Origin: Fulvia fulva
Taxonomy: Eukaryota; Ascomycota; Dothideomycetes; Mycosphaerellales; Mycosphaerellaceae
Length of the DNA: 64,000 nucleotides
Assembly (NCBI RefSeq): GCF_020509005.1
Contig: NC_063013.1
Span: 5,518,001 to 5,582,000 of the forward strand
Direction: 5' to 3'
This document shows, piece by piece, positions 10,359 through 21,093 of the stretch. A program made the translations under genes and the position numbers. The notes beneath the pieces are model-generated. The model searched no databases. It was given only the letters and a program-made list of their open reading frames with translations, and was not told the DNA's origin. Position 1 is the stretch's first letter. Every line of letters starts with the position of its first letter.

Positions 10359-11240
10359 GGTCGAGTAGCTGCTCTCTTGAGTCGCAACGGAGGATGGTGT
10401 GAGTGGGCTCGGGGTTGTGGTGTAGATGGCAGCGAGCAAGACGGTCGATCGTACGGGAGCTGGGAGCGCGAGGATGCCACTCGCTGATCGGAGTGAAGAA
10501 GCCACTTTGGCTGGGAGGCTCGGGCTTTCTTTGATCACGCCGAGGTGGCAGATGTCGTTGTTGACAGTTGTATACTTCGCCCCTCGGACTTTGGCAGGAA
10601 TGTATCGCCGCAGCGGCCGCGTCTCTCATGCAATCATCGCTGCAATGACGACCCCCCGTGGACCCTTGATCCGAACAACCCTACACCTCAACAAAGCCTC
10701 AACATTCCCTCCAGGCGGTGTAGTTCATCACTTCACGTCGCTGTCACCCTGAACACCCACCACCAATCGCGTATGGCGACTACAGTCCAGCGAAGACTTC
10801 TTCATCTGGCATCGTACAAGGGGACCGACGGCAGCAGATCCACCGCAGATTAGGTGTAGCGACTCAAGTATGGTCGGGCACTGCTGTGGTATGGTGATAT
10901 CGGTCTACATAAGATGGAGCTTTGCTAACGATAGACATTCGGTGTGTCGCGCTTGACCGACCGTCCTCAATCTCTGGATGCCGACATCACTTATCGAGGT
11001 TGACAGAGTCCTGGCCCTCCAGGTGCAATGACCTCGTTCGGGACAACCTTTGGAAGTCTAGTCAGCCACTGATCTTCAACTTCGGTGATTGCCACGTACT
11101 TCTTTCAGGTAGACGCCTTGCGGGACTAGGTTCTCTTCCAGCCCAGTGCCATGAAAGAGCGGACCGCAGGCCTCCACCGAGCCTTCGACGTTGGAGCAGT
11201 CAGCTGCGGTACCTCGCAGGCAATACAAGAACACGCCATG
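10359..11240. other. 5' region of the hydrolase and following intergenic DNA
   Basis: Bases 10359-10538 may be coding presequence of the hydrolase. The rest shows no coding frame with family resemblance, no repeat and no RNA gene. Confidence 0.4.
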
Positions 11241-12011
11241 TTAGCCGATTTTGCACGCCACCCGCATGCTCGAGGAGCGACGTCGTCTTACGTTCCACGC
11301 AGCCCACCAAGTGAATGTCGTTGAATCTGGTTCTACCGGCTCCCAGTGGCGAGCTGTGAAGGACAAACGAGGTGGAAATAATCGAGGTGGCGTGGTAGCC
11401 CTACCGAGGACCTCAAAGAAAGAATCGTATCTGGAATCCGAAGCATCATTGCCATCAATGGTGCGATTGTTTGTTGTAAGTCCTTCGGCCAGAAGATTGG
11501 AACAGTAGTTCTCGGGTCCTCCGTTGTCTGGTCCAGTGCAGCCTACTCCGGCTCCGCCGATATCTCGTGGTTTTCCTTGGCGGATGAATGTCGAGTTGTC
11601 CTCGACGGCGACCGTACAGTCCGCATCGACGCCTCCACAAAGAAGGAGCATAACCGATATCGTAAAGAAGAAGATCAAGGAAGGTGGAGGTGCATAGCTA
11701 GACCTGAGATCACTCGATCTCTGAGGAGCTGTGCGAAGTTCGCCCTGGCAAAAGGAATCCCAAGCAATGCTCTGTACGTCCTGCGATTCTGCATTCGCGT
11801 TTCCACCAGTTGAGACGCAGTCGATGAATCTTGAGACATCTGAGCTTATTCCAGTCCCACCGGTGGCACAATGCATGAAGCACCCCAGGTGTTCTTCAAC
11901 TTCAGCTTCGCCGCAGCAGGTAGCCATCAGCGTGCGATTGTTCGTCTTCGTCCCGCAGCGGACCATGTCAGAAGGAGGCGGGAGTATGGGACTTCTGCGA
12001 AATTGGCACAT
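11241..12011 (-). pseudogene. Possible remnants of tandem cysteine-rich secreted-protein genes
   Basis: One open frame on the minus strand seems to join two related pieces. The upstream piece (11760-11975) reads TNNRTLMATCCGEAEVE then LGCFMHCATGG and FIDCV, a Cys-rich pattern like small secreted fungal proteins. The downstream piece (11450-11660) has a hydrophobic run FFFTISVMLLLCGGVDADC resembling a signal peptide, then GCTGPDNGGPENYCSN and TTNNRTI. The DNA around TNNRT is similar in both (near 11449-11485 and 11922-11955), suggesting an old tandem duplication. Neither piece makes a complete secreted protein without unproven introns. It may be one gene with introns, two decayed genes, or noise. 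Confidence 0.3.
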
Positions 12012-13179
12012 TCTGATTCGGTCAGACTGAGGGTTCCGCCATAAGCAAACGTTTGAAGAGCCCTGCTAGGCGTGAAGTCTCCACAGGTCGTCATATTTGC
12101 CGGCGAAATGTACTACCAAATTGATGCGATACCTTACGGCCTGCCAGTGGCATGTCATGGCGAGATATACTCAAAGACCTTTCGGCACATGCCACAAAGG
12201 TGACGTGAACGCCGGGACACCCACGACCTGGTGACTGAGCATTGCTAACGAATCGATCAGGTATTCTGTGGAAGGATTGTAGCCAAGCAGCAATACTGCA
12301 GTGGCATCCAACGCTGTTTATGTCGACTTAGCGTTGGCACCCAAGGAGTGACAGCTACGCAAGCTAATGTGAAAGTGAATGTGCATACTGTGAAAATGGC
12401 CAAGACAATACGCCAAGACGACCTTGATGGAAGTCTTAACACTGAGATACTCTCCGCGGCGTCTCCCATGTTGGGTTGCCTTACGCGTTGTGGTTCAAAT
12501 GGCCGCGGGACTTGGCCAGAATGTCCACAAATCGACAAGACTAATGCTTCCGTGGTCGTGAAGAGTGTGCAAGCTTCAGTGACATATGGCGAGCACGGGA
12601 GAAAGCGGTAGGCGGCGAACTGCACACTGCACTTGTTCAACTTTGCCGCAGGTAACAGCGCACAGGGGTAATTGATCACGAGCAGTTGTATACTGATACT
12701 TGCGCTTCAATTGAACAAGTCAAAGACATCTATTGCTCATTCCTAGAAGGGAACTTCTCAACATTACTCCAGGCTTGCGTGCGCTGTGCCTGCCATACTT
12801 GTTCATGATTGATCTAAAATGAGTTATGTAACGTATGGGATCTTTCACATGCACGTTTCCCTGAGCATTCGTCGTCAAGTACATGTTTCCGGTGAAGTTC
12901 GATGTCGGCCAGGGTTTCTCCGATGCAGGGACCGACCAACTCGGAAGGACCAAACTCCGGCCATCACCGCCACAGCACATGCATTTTCACCCATCAGCTC
13001 ACGACCTCAACCATTCATCGTATCACTAGCCCGACTCTCACATGATTGCGAGCATGAGGTGAACGACTCGTCCGTCGACGTCACATATGCCGGGATGCTG
13101 GAGCTGAGCTCGACTTTACTGTTCACCGTCGCGTGGCTGGGCAGCGTAAATACAGAAACTAGCAACGGCTCGGTGTATC
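12012..13179. other. Intergenic, upstream of SPO7
   Basis: About 1.2 kb. No coding frame with family resemblance, no repeat and no RNA gene was seen. A minus-strand frame near 12030-12110 could belong to an upstream exon of the Cys-rich remnant, but I cannot support it. Confidence 0.4.
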
Positions 13180-14556
13180 ATGAGCGACCCGATCGACCGC
13201 ATCGTGAAGGGTGCTCCTCCGCCTGATGTCAGTGCCGAGCAGGTGGCGGCGAAAGCAAAGGCTTCATCATCATCTTCATCTATAACAGCGCCACTTTTGC
13301 CGGATGGAACGAACAGCGACCCCCGGGATGCGCTACCTTCGAGTCCGCCGCAGATATATCTCAACTTGCTGATCCTGGAGTCATCTCTACGACTGCAGTA
13401 CATAAGCTTGCGAGCCCGGCTGAAACTACACCTACTGCTGGTTGTGGGACTTGCCGCGTGGAATCTGCTCTTCACCTACCTACTATTTTTCCGCCCGCGA
13501 GAGGATGGTAGCGGAGTCGGTGGTAGCGTCTACTGGGTCGTAGAATCAACTGAGAAGCTAGGGTGGTGCAGTGGAGTGGTCACGCTGTGTCTCTTCTGGG
13601 GAACTGGCATGTACGAACGTGGCGTGCGATGGCCTAGGAAGTTTGTGTCGACCACAAATCGTGGTCTGCGAGGCTTCAACTTGAAAGTTGTGGTTGTCAA
13701 AGGCTCCGTTCTGTCGGAAGCGGCTGGATGGCTGGCTATGCTGGACCAAATGGGCTGGTTTCGAGAAGATCGCGTGAACTTCCAGATTGTTCCCAAAGAC
13801 ATCGAATTAGGGGCGCCAAAAGACCACTGGAACGCACATGCAGAACGGCATGGTATGCTGGAGGAAGACATTGCGCCGGGCGGCGATGTTTTGCGAGTAT
13901 TGTTACTGCCCAAGCCGTTCTCTCCCGACTTCAGAGAAGGATGGGACACTTTCAGGATGGAATATTGGGAGCGCGAGAATGCGCGGCGCGCCACTTTACG
14001 TTCAGTCGTACGAGCACGGAAGCGCGAGGTAGCTAAGAGAGATGGAGGGTGGTTGTGGTGGACAGGCTGGCGTGGATGGCGCAACGTCCGACTCAACATT
14101 TTCTCTGGAAGAAAATCAAGGCGACAGATGGAGCTAGAGAAGCTGGCCATCAAAGACAAGCCTTCGGCGGAGCGCATCAAAGAAAGAAGGCGCAAAGAAA
14201 GCCTTCTGCGCGCCGGGTCACATTCGCGTCAATCCTCACAATCACGAACACCGACACCAGATCCCGAAGGCGGGCCACAGCGACGACCGCGCCGTGGTAG
14301 TAGCACTCACTCGACGGCTGCTGGTACGCGTAGGCCACGGCGACCACCCGTTGACTCCAAGAGCCGGCTGAGCGCCACGGAGACGCTGCTCCACGAGTCG
14401 CGCGGACCAACGGCTCTGTCTAAGAGATCTAGCACGATTAGCGCTTCCAGCGCTGAAGATGCATTTAAAAAGGAAGAAGACACCAGCAGTTCTTCTCCAA
14501 TGAAGCAAGAAAACCTATTCGCAGACGAGATCAAGCAAGAGCCAGCCGAAGCATGA
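13180..14556 (+). CDS. SPO7: Nem1-Spo7 phosphatase regulatory subunit
   Basis: Spo7 is the ER/nuclear-membrane partner of the phosphatase Nem1. The pair dephosphorylates the lipin Pah1 and so controls phosphatidate use, lipid droplets and nuclear shape. This 458-residue single-exon frame has the Spo7 core at about residues 50-170: IYLNLLILESSLRLQYISLR, a first membrane span LLLVVGLAAWNLLFTYLLFF, a lumenal turn with VYWVVESTEKLGW, a second span CSGVVTLCLFWGTGMYERG and the following RWPRKFVSTTNRGLRGFNLKVV. The long C-terminal half is basic and serine-rich (RRRKESLLRAGSHSRQSSQS, TPTPDPEGG), probably disordered and phosphorylated, as in other filamentous fungi. The start follows directly from the core spacing. 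Confidence 0.93.
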   Translation: MSDPIDRIVKGAPPPDVSAEQVAAKAKASSSSSSITAPLLPDGTNSDPRDALPSSPPQIYLNLLILESSLRLQYISLRARLKLHLLLVVGLAAWNLLFTYLLFFRPREDGSGVGGSVYWVVESTEKLGWCSGVVTLCLFWGTGMYERGVRWPRKFVSTTNRGLRGFNLKVVVVKGSVLSEAAGWLAMLDQMGWFREDRVNFQIVPKDIELGAPKDHWNAHAERHGMLEEDIAPGGDVLRVLLLPKPFSPDFREGWDTFRMEYWERENARRATLRSVVRARKREVAKRDGGWLWWTGWRGWRNVRLNIFSGRKSRRQMELEKLAIKDKPSAERIKERRRKESLLRAGSHSRQSSQSRTPTPDPEGGPQRRPRRGSSTHSTAAGTRRPRRPPVDSKSRLSATETLLHESRGPTALSKRSSTISASSAEDAFKKEEDTSSSSPMKQENLFADEIKQEPAEA

Positions 14557-15134
14557 TGGGGTATTTGTCTGGTACACCTTTTCGCAAAAAAGATGCACAT
14601 CTTCACGAAAACCGCAACTCATTCCGTTCCTGTTCGATCACACTTGAGGTAAGACTGACCAGCTTTTGCAGAGTCAGCTTTGATATGCAGCCCAGCCGCC
14701 ACCCGGTGGCCGAGTGTCAAAGGGAAGTGACTTGCATGAACCTCGACAGGGCAGTCTCGCTGACCCCGGGAATGATCATACTCCAGGACGAAGACAGAGT
14801 TGTGCACACAGACTCAGCCTTGCCTTTACCCGTTCGAAGACGCGCCAGTGCTGCAAGATTGTAGACGGCATGATCCACCTGAAGGTGGATTAGCCATCCT
14901 GCATACACAATGCCGATGGGTTCGCCACGGCACCCACAAGTTGATGCCATCTCGTTTCGCTCATCACGAGACATGTGTTGACAGCAAGCGTACACTTCCT
15001 CACACCCTGTCCATGCATGAGGGCTGACGCGGGACAGCCGCTGCCATCACATTTAAGGTTTCAGGTGACTGATTTTAGAACAGCTGACTGTGTGCAGTGC
15101 CACATTCTCTGATCCTTCCGCTAACATCTTCAGG
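14557..15134. other. Intergenic between SPO7 and the MITE-like element
   Basis: About 580 bases with no coding frame that resembles a family. No other repeat was noticed. Confidence 0.4.
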
Positions 15135-15259
15135 GGTCATTTCGGATTCTCAGCATCTCGGAAGCGTGTCGCAATATACGCCGCTTCGACAGCCAGAATA
15201 TCCTTGTCGTGAGAGGATGTACCCGCGCGCTACCGAAATGCTGAGGATCCGAAATGACC
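15135..15259. repeat. MITE-like element with 27-bp terminal inverted repeats
   Basis: The left end 15135-15161 (GGTCATTTCGGATTCTCAGC..., 27 bases) and the right end 15233-15259 (ending ...GAGGATCCGAAATGACC) are inverted copies with two mismatches. The whole unit is 125 bp, too short to code for a transposase. I see no clear target-site duplication. It sits 164 bp before the lipoxygenase ATG, inside its promoter. As RNA it could form a long hairpin with 27-bp arms. It is most likely a non-autonomous DNA transposon. Confidence 0.75.
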
Positions 15260-15422
15260 GTGGTAGATGTTAGTTGTGGTGTGCTACACCTTGCCATCCT
15301 GCACAACAGCTATCCGGGTTGGAGAGCCCTGGCTGCATCCTACACACCACAAATCGCACCCCAAACGGATGGTTAAATGGGGGAGTTCCGCACGCGACCT
15401 GTAACTGAACATCTTTGTCGCA

Positions 15423-17283
15423 ATGATTGTCTCAAAGTTGGCCGTATGTACAGTCGCAATACTTGGAGCATCTGCTTCCCCGGTCTTTCGTCGTTCAGTC
15501 GCAGCAACGGGGCTTCGATCGAGACAAGATGGCACCATATCGTCAACAGCCTACTCCGTGCCTGGAGCCAACAGTAATGAACTTCGAGCCGATGAAGTTA
15601 GCAGAAAGAAAGAGACCTTTCTGTATGGGCCCTCCTTGGGGGTAGGACCAGCGTATCCAGCTGGAGAGTTGGGACTGGTATACATAAACGCAGATGAAGC
15701 CATCGTGACTGCTGAGCGTAATGCCCAGCTAGCCGTATCTAGAGGTGATGGGACGCAGGCAATGGCAAATGCAGCAAAGGTAAAGCCGCTGGAAAACATT
15801 CTGGAAGATGTGGATACTGATGAAGGAACAGTACAATGGCCTCAAGACGCTCGATGATTACACGAGGCTCTACGACCATGAGTGGCAGAACAGCTCCAGG
15901 CCAACGGGCCAGGATTCAGGCATACTAACCAACTACACGCAGGACCTGCTCTTCTCGATGGAGCGTCTTTCTGTCAACCCATACGCTGTTCGCCGGTTGT
16001 TGCCACTAGAGGAGCTGCCGTTCGCTGTTGAGGATGCCACCATTCGAAGCATGGCTGGCCAGCCTCTGCGAAGCCTATTGGACGACGGACGACTGTTCTA
16101 CGTGGATCACAGGAACCAAAGCACTTACAACCGAACTGACAAGTTTGGCGCAGCCTGCGATGCTTACTTCTACATCTCACCATCGTCTGGCGACTTTCTG
16201 CCATTGGCCATCCGAACCAATGTTGGCAGTAACCTCATATACACTCCGAACGACTCACCAACGGACTGGCTGCTTGCCAAGATGATGTTCAACGTCAATG
16301 ACTTCTTCATGGCTCAAATAGATCACCTGGCCAGAACACACAGCGTGGCAGAGATTCTATACCAAGCTGCAATCAGAAGCCTTAGCGACAAGCATCCTGT
16401 CCTCGCAATCCTGAAACGGCTCATGTACGGCGCCTTCGGCATACGCCCGTTGGCAATGACAATTCTCTTCAACCCGGGTGCGGCGATCGACAGATTCTTT
16501 CCGTGGACTGGCACGGCTGCGACGCAGTTCAACAATGATACTTACGCAAATGGCTACGCCGGTGCCTTCCACGCCAATTGGATCCGCAACAATCTTCGTC
16601 GCCGCGGTCTCATAGACTGCGCCCATGGTCCACCTCTCAAGGATTTCCCGTTCTACGAAGACGCCGGTCCAATCGTGGACGCCATCCATCGATTTACACG
16701 CACTCTCGTGTCCTCCTACTACCCGAACAATGCCGCCATCCGTGCCGACCCAGAAGTCCGCGCCTGGCTGGCAGAGTTGACTGGCAATGGCGAAGTCATT
16801 GACTTCCCTCCCATCGACACACGCTCCGATCTCGCCAATGTGCTCGCAGAAGTTGCGCGCCTCGTTTCGGTGACGCATCACGCTGTCAATACGAATGAGC
16901 TCATCACCAGCTCGGGGACACTTCCGTTTCATCCCACAGCTCTGTATCAACCTATACCGACTGAGAAGGGTATCACCAATGTAGTGCCCTGGCTACCACC
17001 TTTGAACCAGAGCCTTCGCTGGATAAGCGTGTCTGCCAACTTTGCGAGGCCCTTGTTGGCGGGTACGAATAGAAGTATTGTGCATATGTTTGATGATGAC
17101 GTGATGCTGGGGAGGATGAATGAGGACACGCGAAGGGCAAATGATAGATTCATGGAGACGATGAGGGCGAGGAGTAGGGTAGTGAAGAGCAGAGGCTTCG
17201 GTAAAGATGGACTGAGTCAGGGCATGCCGTTCGTATGGAACGCTTTAGACCCTGATATCGCGCCGTGGAGTTCGACAATTTAG
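15423..17283 (+). CDS. Secreted fungal lipoxygenase (manganese-lipoxygenase type)
   Basis: Lipoxygenases add O2 to linoleic/linolenic acid to give hydroperoxides; fungal secreted forms often use manganese. Two exons, 15423-15779 and 15832-17283, are joined by removing a 52-nt intron (GTAAAG...ACAG), phase 0, giving 602 residues, the usual size for this class. The N-terminus MIVSKLAVCTVAILGASAS is a signal peptide. Metal ligands by family alignment: the H-x4-H in DHLARTH (about residues 284 and 289), the histidine and asparagine in THHAVN (about 468 and 472), and the C-terminal isoleucine. Also typical are LTNYTQDLLFSMERLS, WLLAKMMFNVNDFF and AYAGAFHANWIRNN-like sequence. Several N-glycosylation sequons are present. 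Metal type and product specificity cannot be read from sequence. It is tail-to-tail with a secreted GH12 gene and has a MITE-like element in its promoter. Confidence 0.92.
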
Positions 17284-17340
17284 CGTAGAAGATGTGGCAA
17301 TGTTACAAAGTATGAATCTGTGCTGCATCTGCCTGCATCT

Positions 17341-18154
17341 CTATGCTACCGTCAAGCTGTATGCAGAAGTGGTAAAGGTAACGTCGCTGCCAGAGAATGC
17401 CTCGGTTCCAGCGCCGGCGCTGATGAGATATTGGCTGGTTGAGAAACCCTGCTGCTGGACCAAGTGGTCGAAGAAGTCCATGAGGTCGCCACTGAAGGCA
17501 TTCACATCGCTTGGCGCAACGAAGGAGTACACTGTCATCTGCCCATCAGGACCCTTATACAGGCTCCAGTCTGTGCCCGCGATGGTGGTTGTTGCCAGTG
17601 CGGTGGGATCGCCGTCAGCGCCCTGTCGACGTTAGTTTCATCATGACATGACGGAAGAATGTAGGAGCACTTACGTATGTGCTTGAGATTGGCCCGGCAT
17701 CGCCCAGAGCGGCAAGCCAGATCATGATCTCAAACTCCTCATCACCTTCGGCGGAGGATGAAGTGAACAAGTCGGATGCAACATCTGCCACAACATCACT
17801 GCCCTCATTTGTCCAAGACCACTCTGAGTCCAACGACGAGACTGTTGCAAGTTGCTTTGGTGATGTGACCAAGGATCCAAGGACGGCATTTGCGTATGAC
17901 TTGACGGAGGTATCGCCCAGCCAGGACCATGTCGTTGCCCAGGATAGCAGGTTGTTGGTGAGCCCAGTGACGCCGAAGCATTGCTGTCCAGAAGTGGCTT
18001 GAGCTTGACCCCACAGGTTGTTGTAGAATGTGTAATCGCCAGTCTGGACGCTGCCATATTGCTCGCAGTTTTCGGCGCGCTTATCGAGTGGCGTTGGTGA
18101 GGCTATGGCGAGGTTGGCCAGCGCCAGTGCGAGGACTGCCAAGGGTGACTCCAT
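17341..18154 (-). CDS. GH12 endoglucanase / xyloglucanase, secreted
   Basis: Glycoside hydrolase family 12 cuts beta-1,4-glucan or xyloglucan in plant cell walls. Two exons on the minus strand, 17675-18154 and 17341-17622, flank a clean 52-nt intron (GTAAGT, branch CTAAC, CAG), phase 0, giving 253 residues. The signal peptide MESPLAVLALALANLAIAS is followed by PTPLDKRAENCEQYG, with a possible KR processing site. Family motifs include TFYNNLWG, QCFGVTG, SWATTWSWLG, VKSYANAVL, the nucleophile glutamate in EFEIMIWLA near residue 140 and the acid/base glutamate in the exon 2 motif GAGTEAFSG. It lies 57 bases from the lipoxygenase stop, convergent. The exact substrate (cellulose or xyloglucan) is not decided by the sequence. 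Confidence 0.93.
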
Positions 18155-18796
18155 GGTTTCGATGAGTCGTCGGAGTGGCAGGCCGAGATGGTGGTCAAGA
18201 AGGTAGACTGTGGATTAGATGAACGTTCAAGTCCCAGCCTCGAACAGATAGGGCTACGAAGAGATGCACGATGAGGGTGGTGAATGCGAAGGAGTGTTGA
18301 GTTCAGATAGGCCAAGGCCGGCAACCCTCGCATAGACGCTTCTTCCCGATACTGCCAATGCAGTGCTGCGCTCAGCGAGTGGCGTAGCACCGTTCCGCCA
18401 TAACGTGCGAGGTAGAGCGACCTTTCCAGGAGCCGGCAGACGCGATGGTTCGCAGGTCAAGACAAAGCTTGTCCGATCATCGTTTACCAGCACATAGCAA
18501 GCGTTGCTTGCAAGCGAAGGCGCTATTCAACGATGAAACAATGTCCTGTTAGGAGTAGACAAGGATGCTCCACAAGTGAAGTTCGGTCTTGAAAGCCAGT
18601 GTAGGCCGAGTGGACGGATTTGACTGCAGAAGTGTAAGTGTAGCATGCAGTGATGATATGGTCGTCCTAGTCGCGATCACACGAGTGCCTCCTGCTTCAA
18701 GCTTGGCTGCTACGACGGCTCCACAACAGCACCGAACCTGCTTGACCTCCAATGCTTCACCACAAGCAGCTAATAGTCGTTCAGCCATCCGCAATC
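18155..18796. other. Divergent promoter region between GH12 and the UPF0303 gene
   Basis: About 640 bases holding the promoters of the GH12 gene (minus) and the UPF0303 gene (plus). No coding frame with family resemblance and no repeat was seen. Confidence 0.5.
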
Positions 18797-19339
18797 ATGG
18801 CCGCAGAGCCCACGATTCCCATGCCGCCTCGCGAGCTCGAGGAGATCAACATCATCGACAACTCACTCACATTCCCCACGTTCACCGCAAACACAGCCTG
18901 GACGTTGGGATCACTCCTGAGGACCCGGCTACTTCCTTTCTCCAAGCCCGTGGTCATAGACATCAGCCTCGCGAACAACAATCACTGTCTCTTTCACGCA
19001 ACGACACACTCCGGAACAGCTCCTGATAACGGTTCGTGGGTTGCTCGCAAAAGGAATACGGTGCTTCGGTTTGGCGTGTCATCATGGTACTTGCACAACA
19101 AGTTCAAGGGCGATGAGAGCGCCTTTGGTGCCAAATATGCCCTCGGCGCACGAGCTGGGGAGTATGCTATCCATGGCGGTGGCTGGCCGGTCAGAGTGCA
19201 GGGTGTTGAAGGTGTGATTGCGGTCATTGTGGTTTCAGGTCTGAAGCAAGAGCAGGATCATGGTATCATCGTGCAGATCGTGAGGGAGTATCTCGAGGAG
19301 CTAGGCATTGAAATGGGCGAGAAGAAGAAGGAGGATTGA
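18797..19339 (+). CDS. UPF0303 / heme-degrading-domain (GlcG/HbpS-like) protein
   Basis: A 180-residue single-exon protein of the UPF0303 family, which includes yeast YBR137W, a cytosolic protein linked to Get-pathway components. Visible family features: the N-terminal helix region PRELEEINIIDNSLTFPTF, the DISLANNNHCLFHATTHSGT segment, WVARKRNTVLRFGVSSWYL, and the C-terminal glycine-rich strand GEYAIHGGGWPVRVQGVEGV followed by VIVVSGLKQEQDH. The ATG at 18797 was chosen because it starts just before the conserved region; an upstream in-frame ATG at 18752 is in a poor context and adds no conserved residues. No heme-degrading activity is proven for fungal members. A role in protein or small-molecule handling is all that can be said. 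Confidence 0.85.
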   Translation: MAAEPTIPMPPRELEEINIIDNSLTFPTFTANTAWTLGSLLRTRLLPFSKPVVIDISLANNNHCLFHATTHSGTAPDNGSWVARKRNTVLRFGVSSWYLHNKFKGDESAFGAKYALGARAGEYAIHGGGWPVRVQGVEGVIAVIVVSGLKQEQDHGIIVQIVREYLEELGIEMGEKKKED

Positions 19340-19948
19340 GGAAGGCACCCTCAACACTCGTGGCCGAACAGTGCTGCTGTCGAGTCTCACTACCACAGCT
19401 TCAGACCTAGACCTGAATAAATTCAGCCTATGCCACGCATGACTTTGCTTCCTATTGGAACCCAAGCATGCTGCCTACTCTACACCAAGCCATTACAGAT
19501 TATGGCCGGTCTCTAGCGCAATAACGGCAGGCTTACCGGGGTCCTGGCTATCTTTGTGTCAACGAGAGCTGTACAGTGGGCTGTCAATCTTGTCGAGCCA
19601 TGATTTGGGTCAATGTCTGATGTGATGGCCATGGCGTGAATTTGCAAGGACGAATCAGCATACCCGAACCCGTTCCTCACATCATCTACTTCATATCCAC
19701 TGCACAGTCTTCTAGACCCCCTGCAGCGGTCTTCGAGCTCTTGGTGAATCCCAAACAACCTTTGCTGTCTTCATGGATTTGCTTCTCGCTTCACTCCTTC
19801 CATCGCAAGCACATTACGCGAGCTCGAGCGGGTGAATGCATGTGATGAAACGCATGAGCTAACAAGGGCTCACCCCCATCTATAAAAGCACAGATGATTG
19901 GAAATCAGCGTCTGTAGGTACGGCAAGGAGAATGATCCAGCTCAATCG
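19340..19948. other. Intergenic with a TATA box near its end
   Basis: About 610 bases. A clear TATAAAA lies at 19881-19887, about 62 bases before the ATG of the next gene. Apart from that I see no gene or repeat. Confidence 0.45.
19881..19887 (+). promoter_or_regulatory. TATA box
   Basis: TATAAAA, 62 bases upstream of the ATG at 19949. Spacing allows a short 5' UTR. This supports transcription starting just before the small gene at 19949-20653 and argues against a distant upstream exon. Confidence 0.45.
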
Positions 19949-20653
19949 ATGAACAAGCCCCGCCGAAAGCACCGACTATGCTGCAAGTCATGGTCGCCCG
20001 TCACCGAGTCGTTGTCACTTCAGCTTCTGCGCGTGTCGCGATTGATCTACAACGAAGCAGCACTCGTGGTGTTTGCTGACAACACCTGGCTCATCGAGGC
20101 CAGCCAGGGAGGCTTCCAGAGATTCATGGCTAAGCTCATGCCTTGCCAGCTACGAGCCATCAAGGAAATTGAGCTGTATTGTCGCCTTCGTTACAGCGAG
20201 CGCGGCGTACTCCCAAGATCAGGTCTTACCATCGGCAAGAATCTTGCCAGCCTTCGTCGCCTTCGCGTCGGGGTCGTCCTAGATCACCATTACATTCAGA
20301 CCCGGGAGGATAAGGACCTGGGGAAGTGCTTGAAACCCCTAGCAGATCTGGCGCAGGGACAGCTCGATGTCGTGAAGCTATCTGTCTCGAGGGTGAAGGG
20401 CAAGGTGTCTAAAGAGCTACATAAGCGATTCCAAGATCTGGAGAGCTTCATGCGGTTGAGCAAAGCAGAGCTCGAGGAACGTAGAGCGAAAATGAAACAG
20501 GACAAGGCGGAAGAGGTGGCGCAGGCTCGTGACGAAGTTCGAGAGAAGGAGGAAGCTCAAGCACAGGCGCAGGCGAGGCAACAGGAGGCGCGGAATGCTT
20601 CGAGGGATATGGCCCGTGCCAAGCGAGGCCTCCGTGCTCTCAAGAAGAGCTAG
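19949..20653 (+). CDS. Fungal protein with a partial 2EXR/DUF7730-like region and coiled-coil tail
   Basis: A 234-residue frame. Residues 18-110 resemble the second half of the fungal 2EXR/DUF7730 domain: SLQLLRVSRLIYNEAALVVF, then ADNTWLIEA, FMAKLMPCQLRAIKEIEL and a SLRRLRVGV strand. The usual start of that domain (an LPxEIR-type motif) is missing, so the protein is either N-terminally truncated or has an unrecognised upstream exon; a TGA lies just upstream of the frame. The C-terminal 80 residues are strongly charged (KAELEERRAKMKQDKAEEVA, QAQAQARQQEAR) and should form a coiled coil. The function of this domain family is not known. Confidence 0.5.
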   Translation: MNKPRRKHRLCCKSWSPVTESLSLQLLRVSRLIYNEAALVVFADNTWLIEASQGGFQRFMAKLMPCQLRAIKEIELYCRLRYSERGVLPRSGLTIGKNLASLRRLRVGVVLDHHYIQTREDKDLGKCLKPLADLAQGQLDVVKLSVSRVKGKVSKELHKRFQDLESFMRLSKAELEERRAKMKQDKAEEVAQARDEVREKEEAQAQAQARQQEARNASRDMARAKRGLRALKKS

Positions 20654-20751
20654 ATGGTCAGAGTGAGTCAGACGAGAGAAACTTGAGGATGGCCTCATGC
20701 AGCTGACCACCGGCGCGCTGCCTGATACCGAGGGTAGTCCACAGCTCAGTT

Positions 20752-21093
20752 CTAATGCATGCCCAATCTGCCACACTTGCACGGCGTGGTCGAAGTGTGG
20801 AAACACGAGGGATCAAGCTTCTTGCTCCAGATCTTGTCGATAGTCGGACGTCGTTGCATCTCGTCAATAGTCAGACCATCCAATTTGAAGCCATACATGT
20901 CGACACAAGTGTGCGAAGTATGATCCCATGCGAATATCATACACCGGTCTGTGCGCTCTCTTTCGCTCCGAATGGCCTCGAGGCAGGCTTGGTGAGCTTC
21001 TTCCTTGTATGTGACTTCCCTCTTCTTTGGCGTGTTGGGGTCCGGACTGCGGAGGAAGGGCGGAGTCCGTGGGATGTTGATGTTGATCGGCAT
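20752..21093 (-). CDS. Small conserved-looking hypothetical protein
   Basis: A 113-residue minus-strand frame beginning MPININIPRTPPFLRSPDPN with the ATG at 21093. I do not recognise it. Features: a charged helical stretch YKEEAHQACLEAIRSERERT, a tryptophan/cysteine centre CMIFAWDHTSHTCVDMYGF, and a C-terminus with DEMQRRPTIDKIW and PCKCGRLG. After the TAG another frame continues with TELWTTLGIRQRAGGQLHEA (about 20680-20740), which looks coding and could be a lost C-terminus. No signal peptide. Composition is protein-like, but no independent support exists in the window. Confidence 0.4.
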   Translation of the reverse strand: MPININIPRTPPFLRSPDPNTPKKREVTYKEEAHQACLEAIRSERERTDRCMIFAWDHTSHTCVDMYGFKLDGLTIDEMQRRPTIDKIWSKKLDPSCFHTSTTPCKCGRLGMH

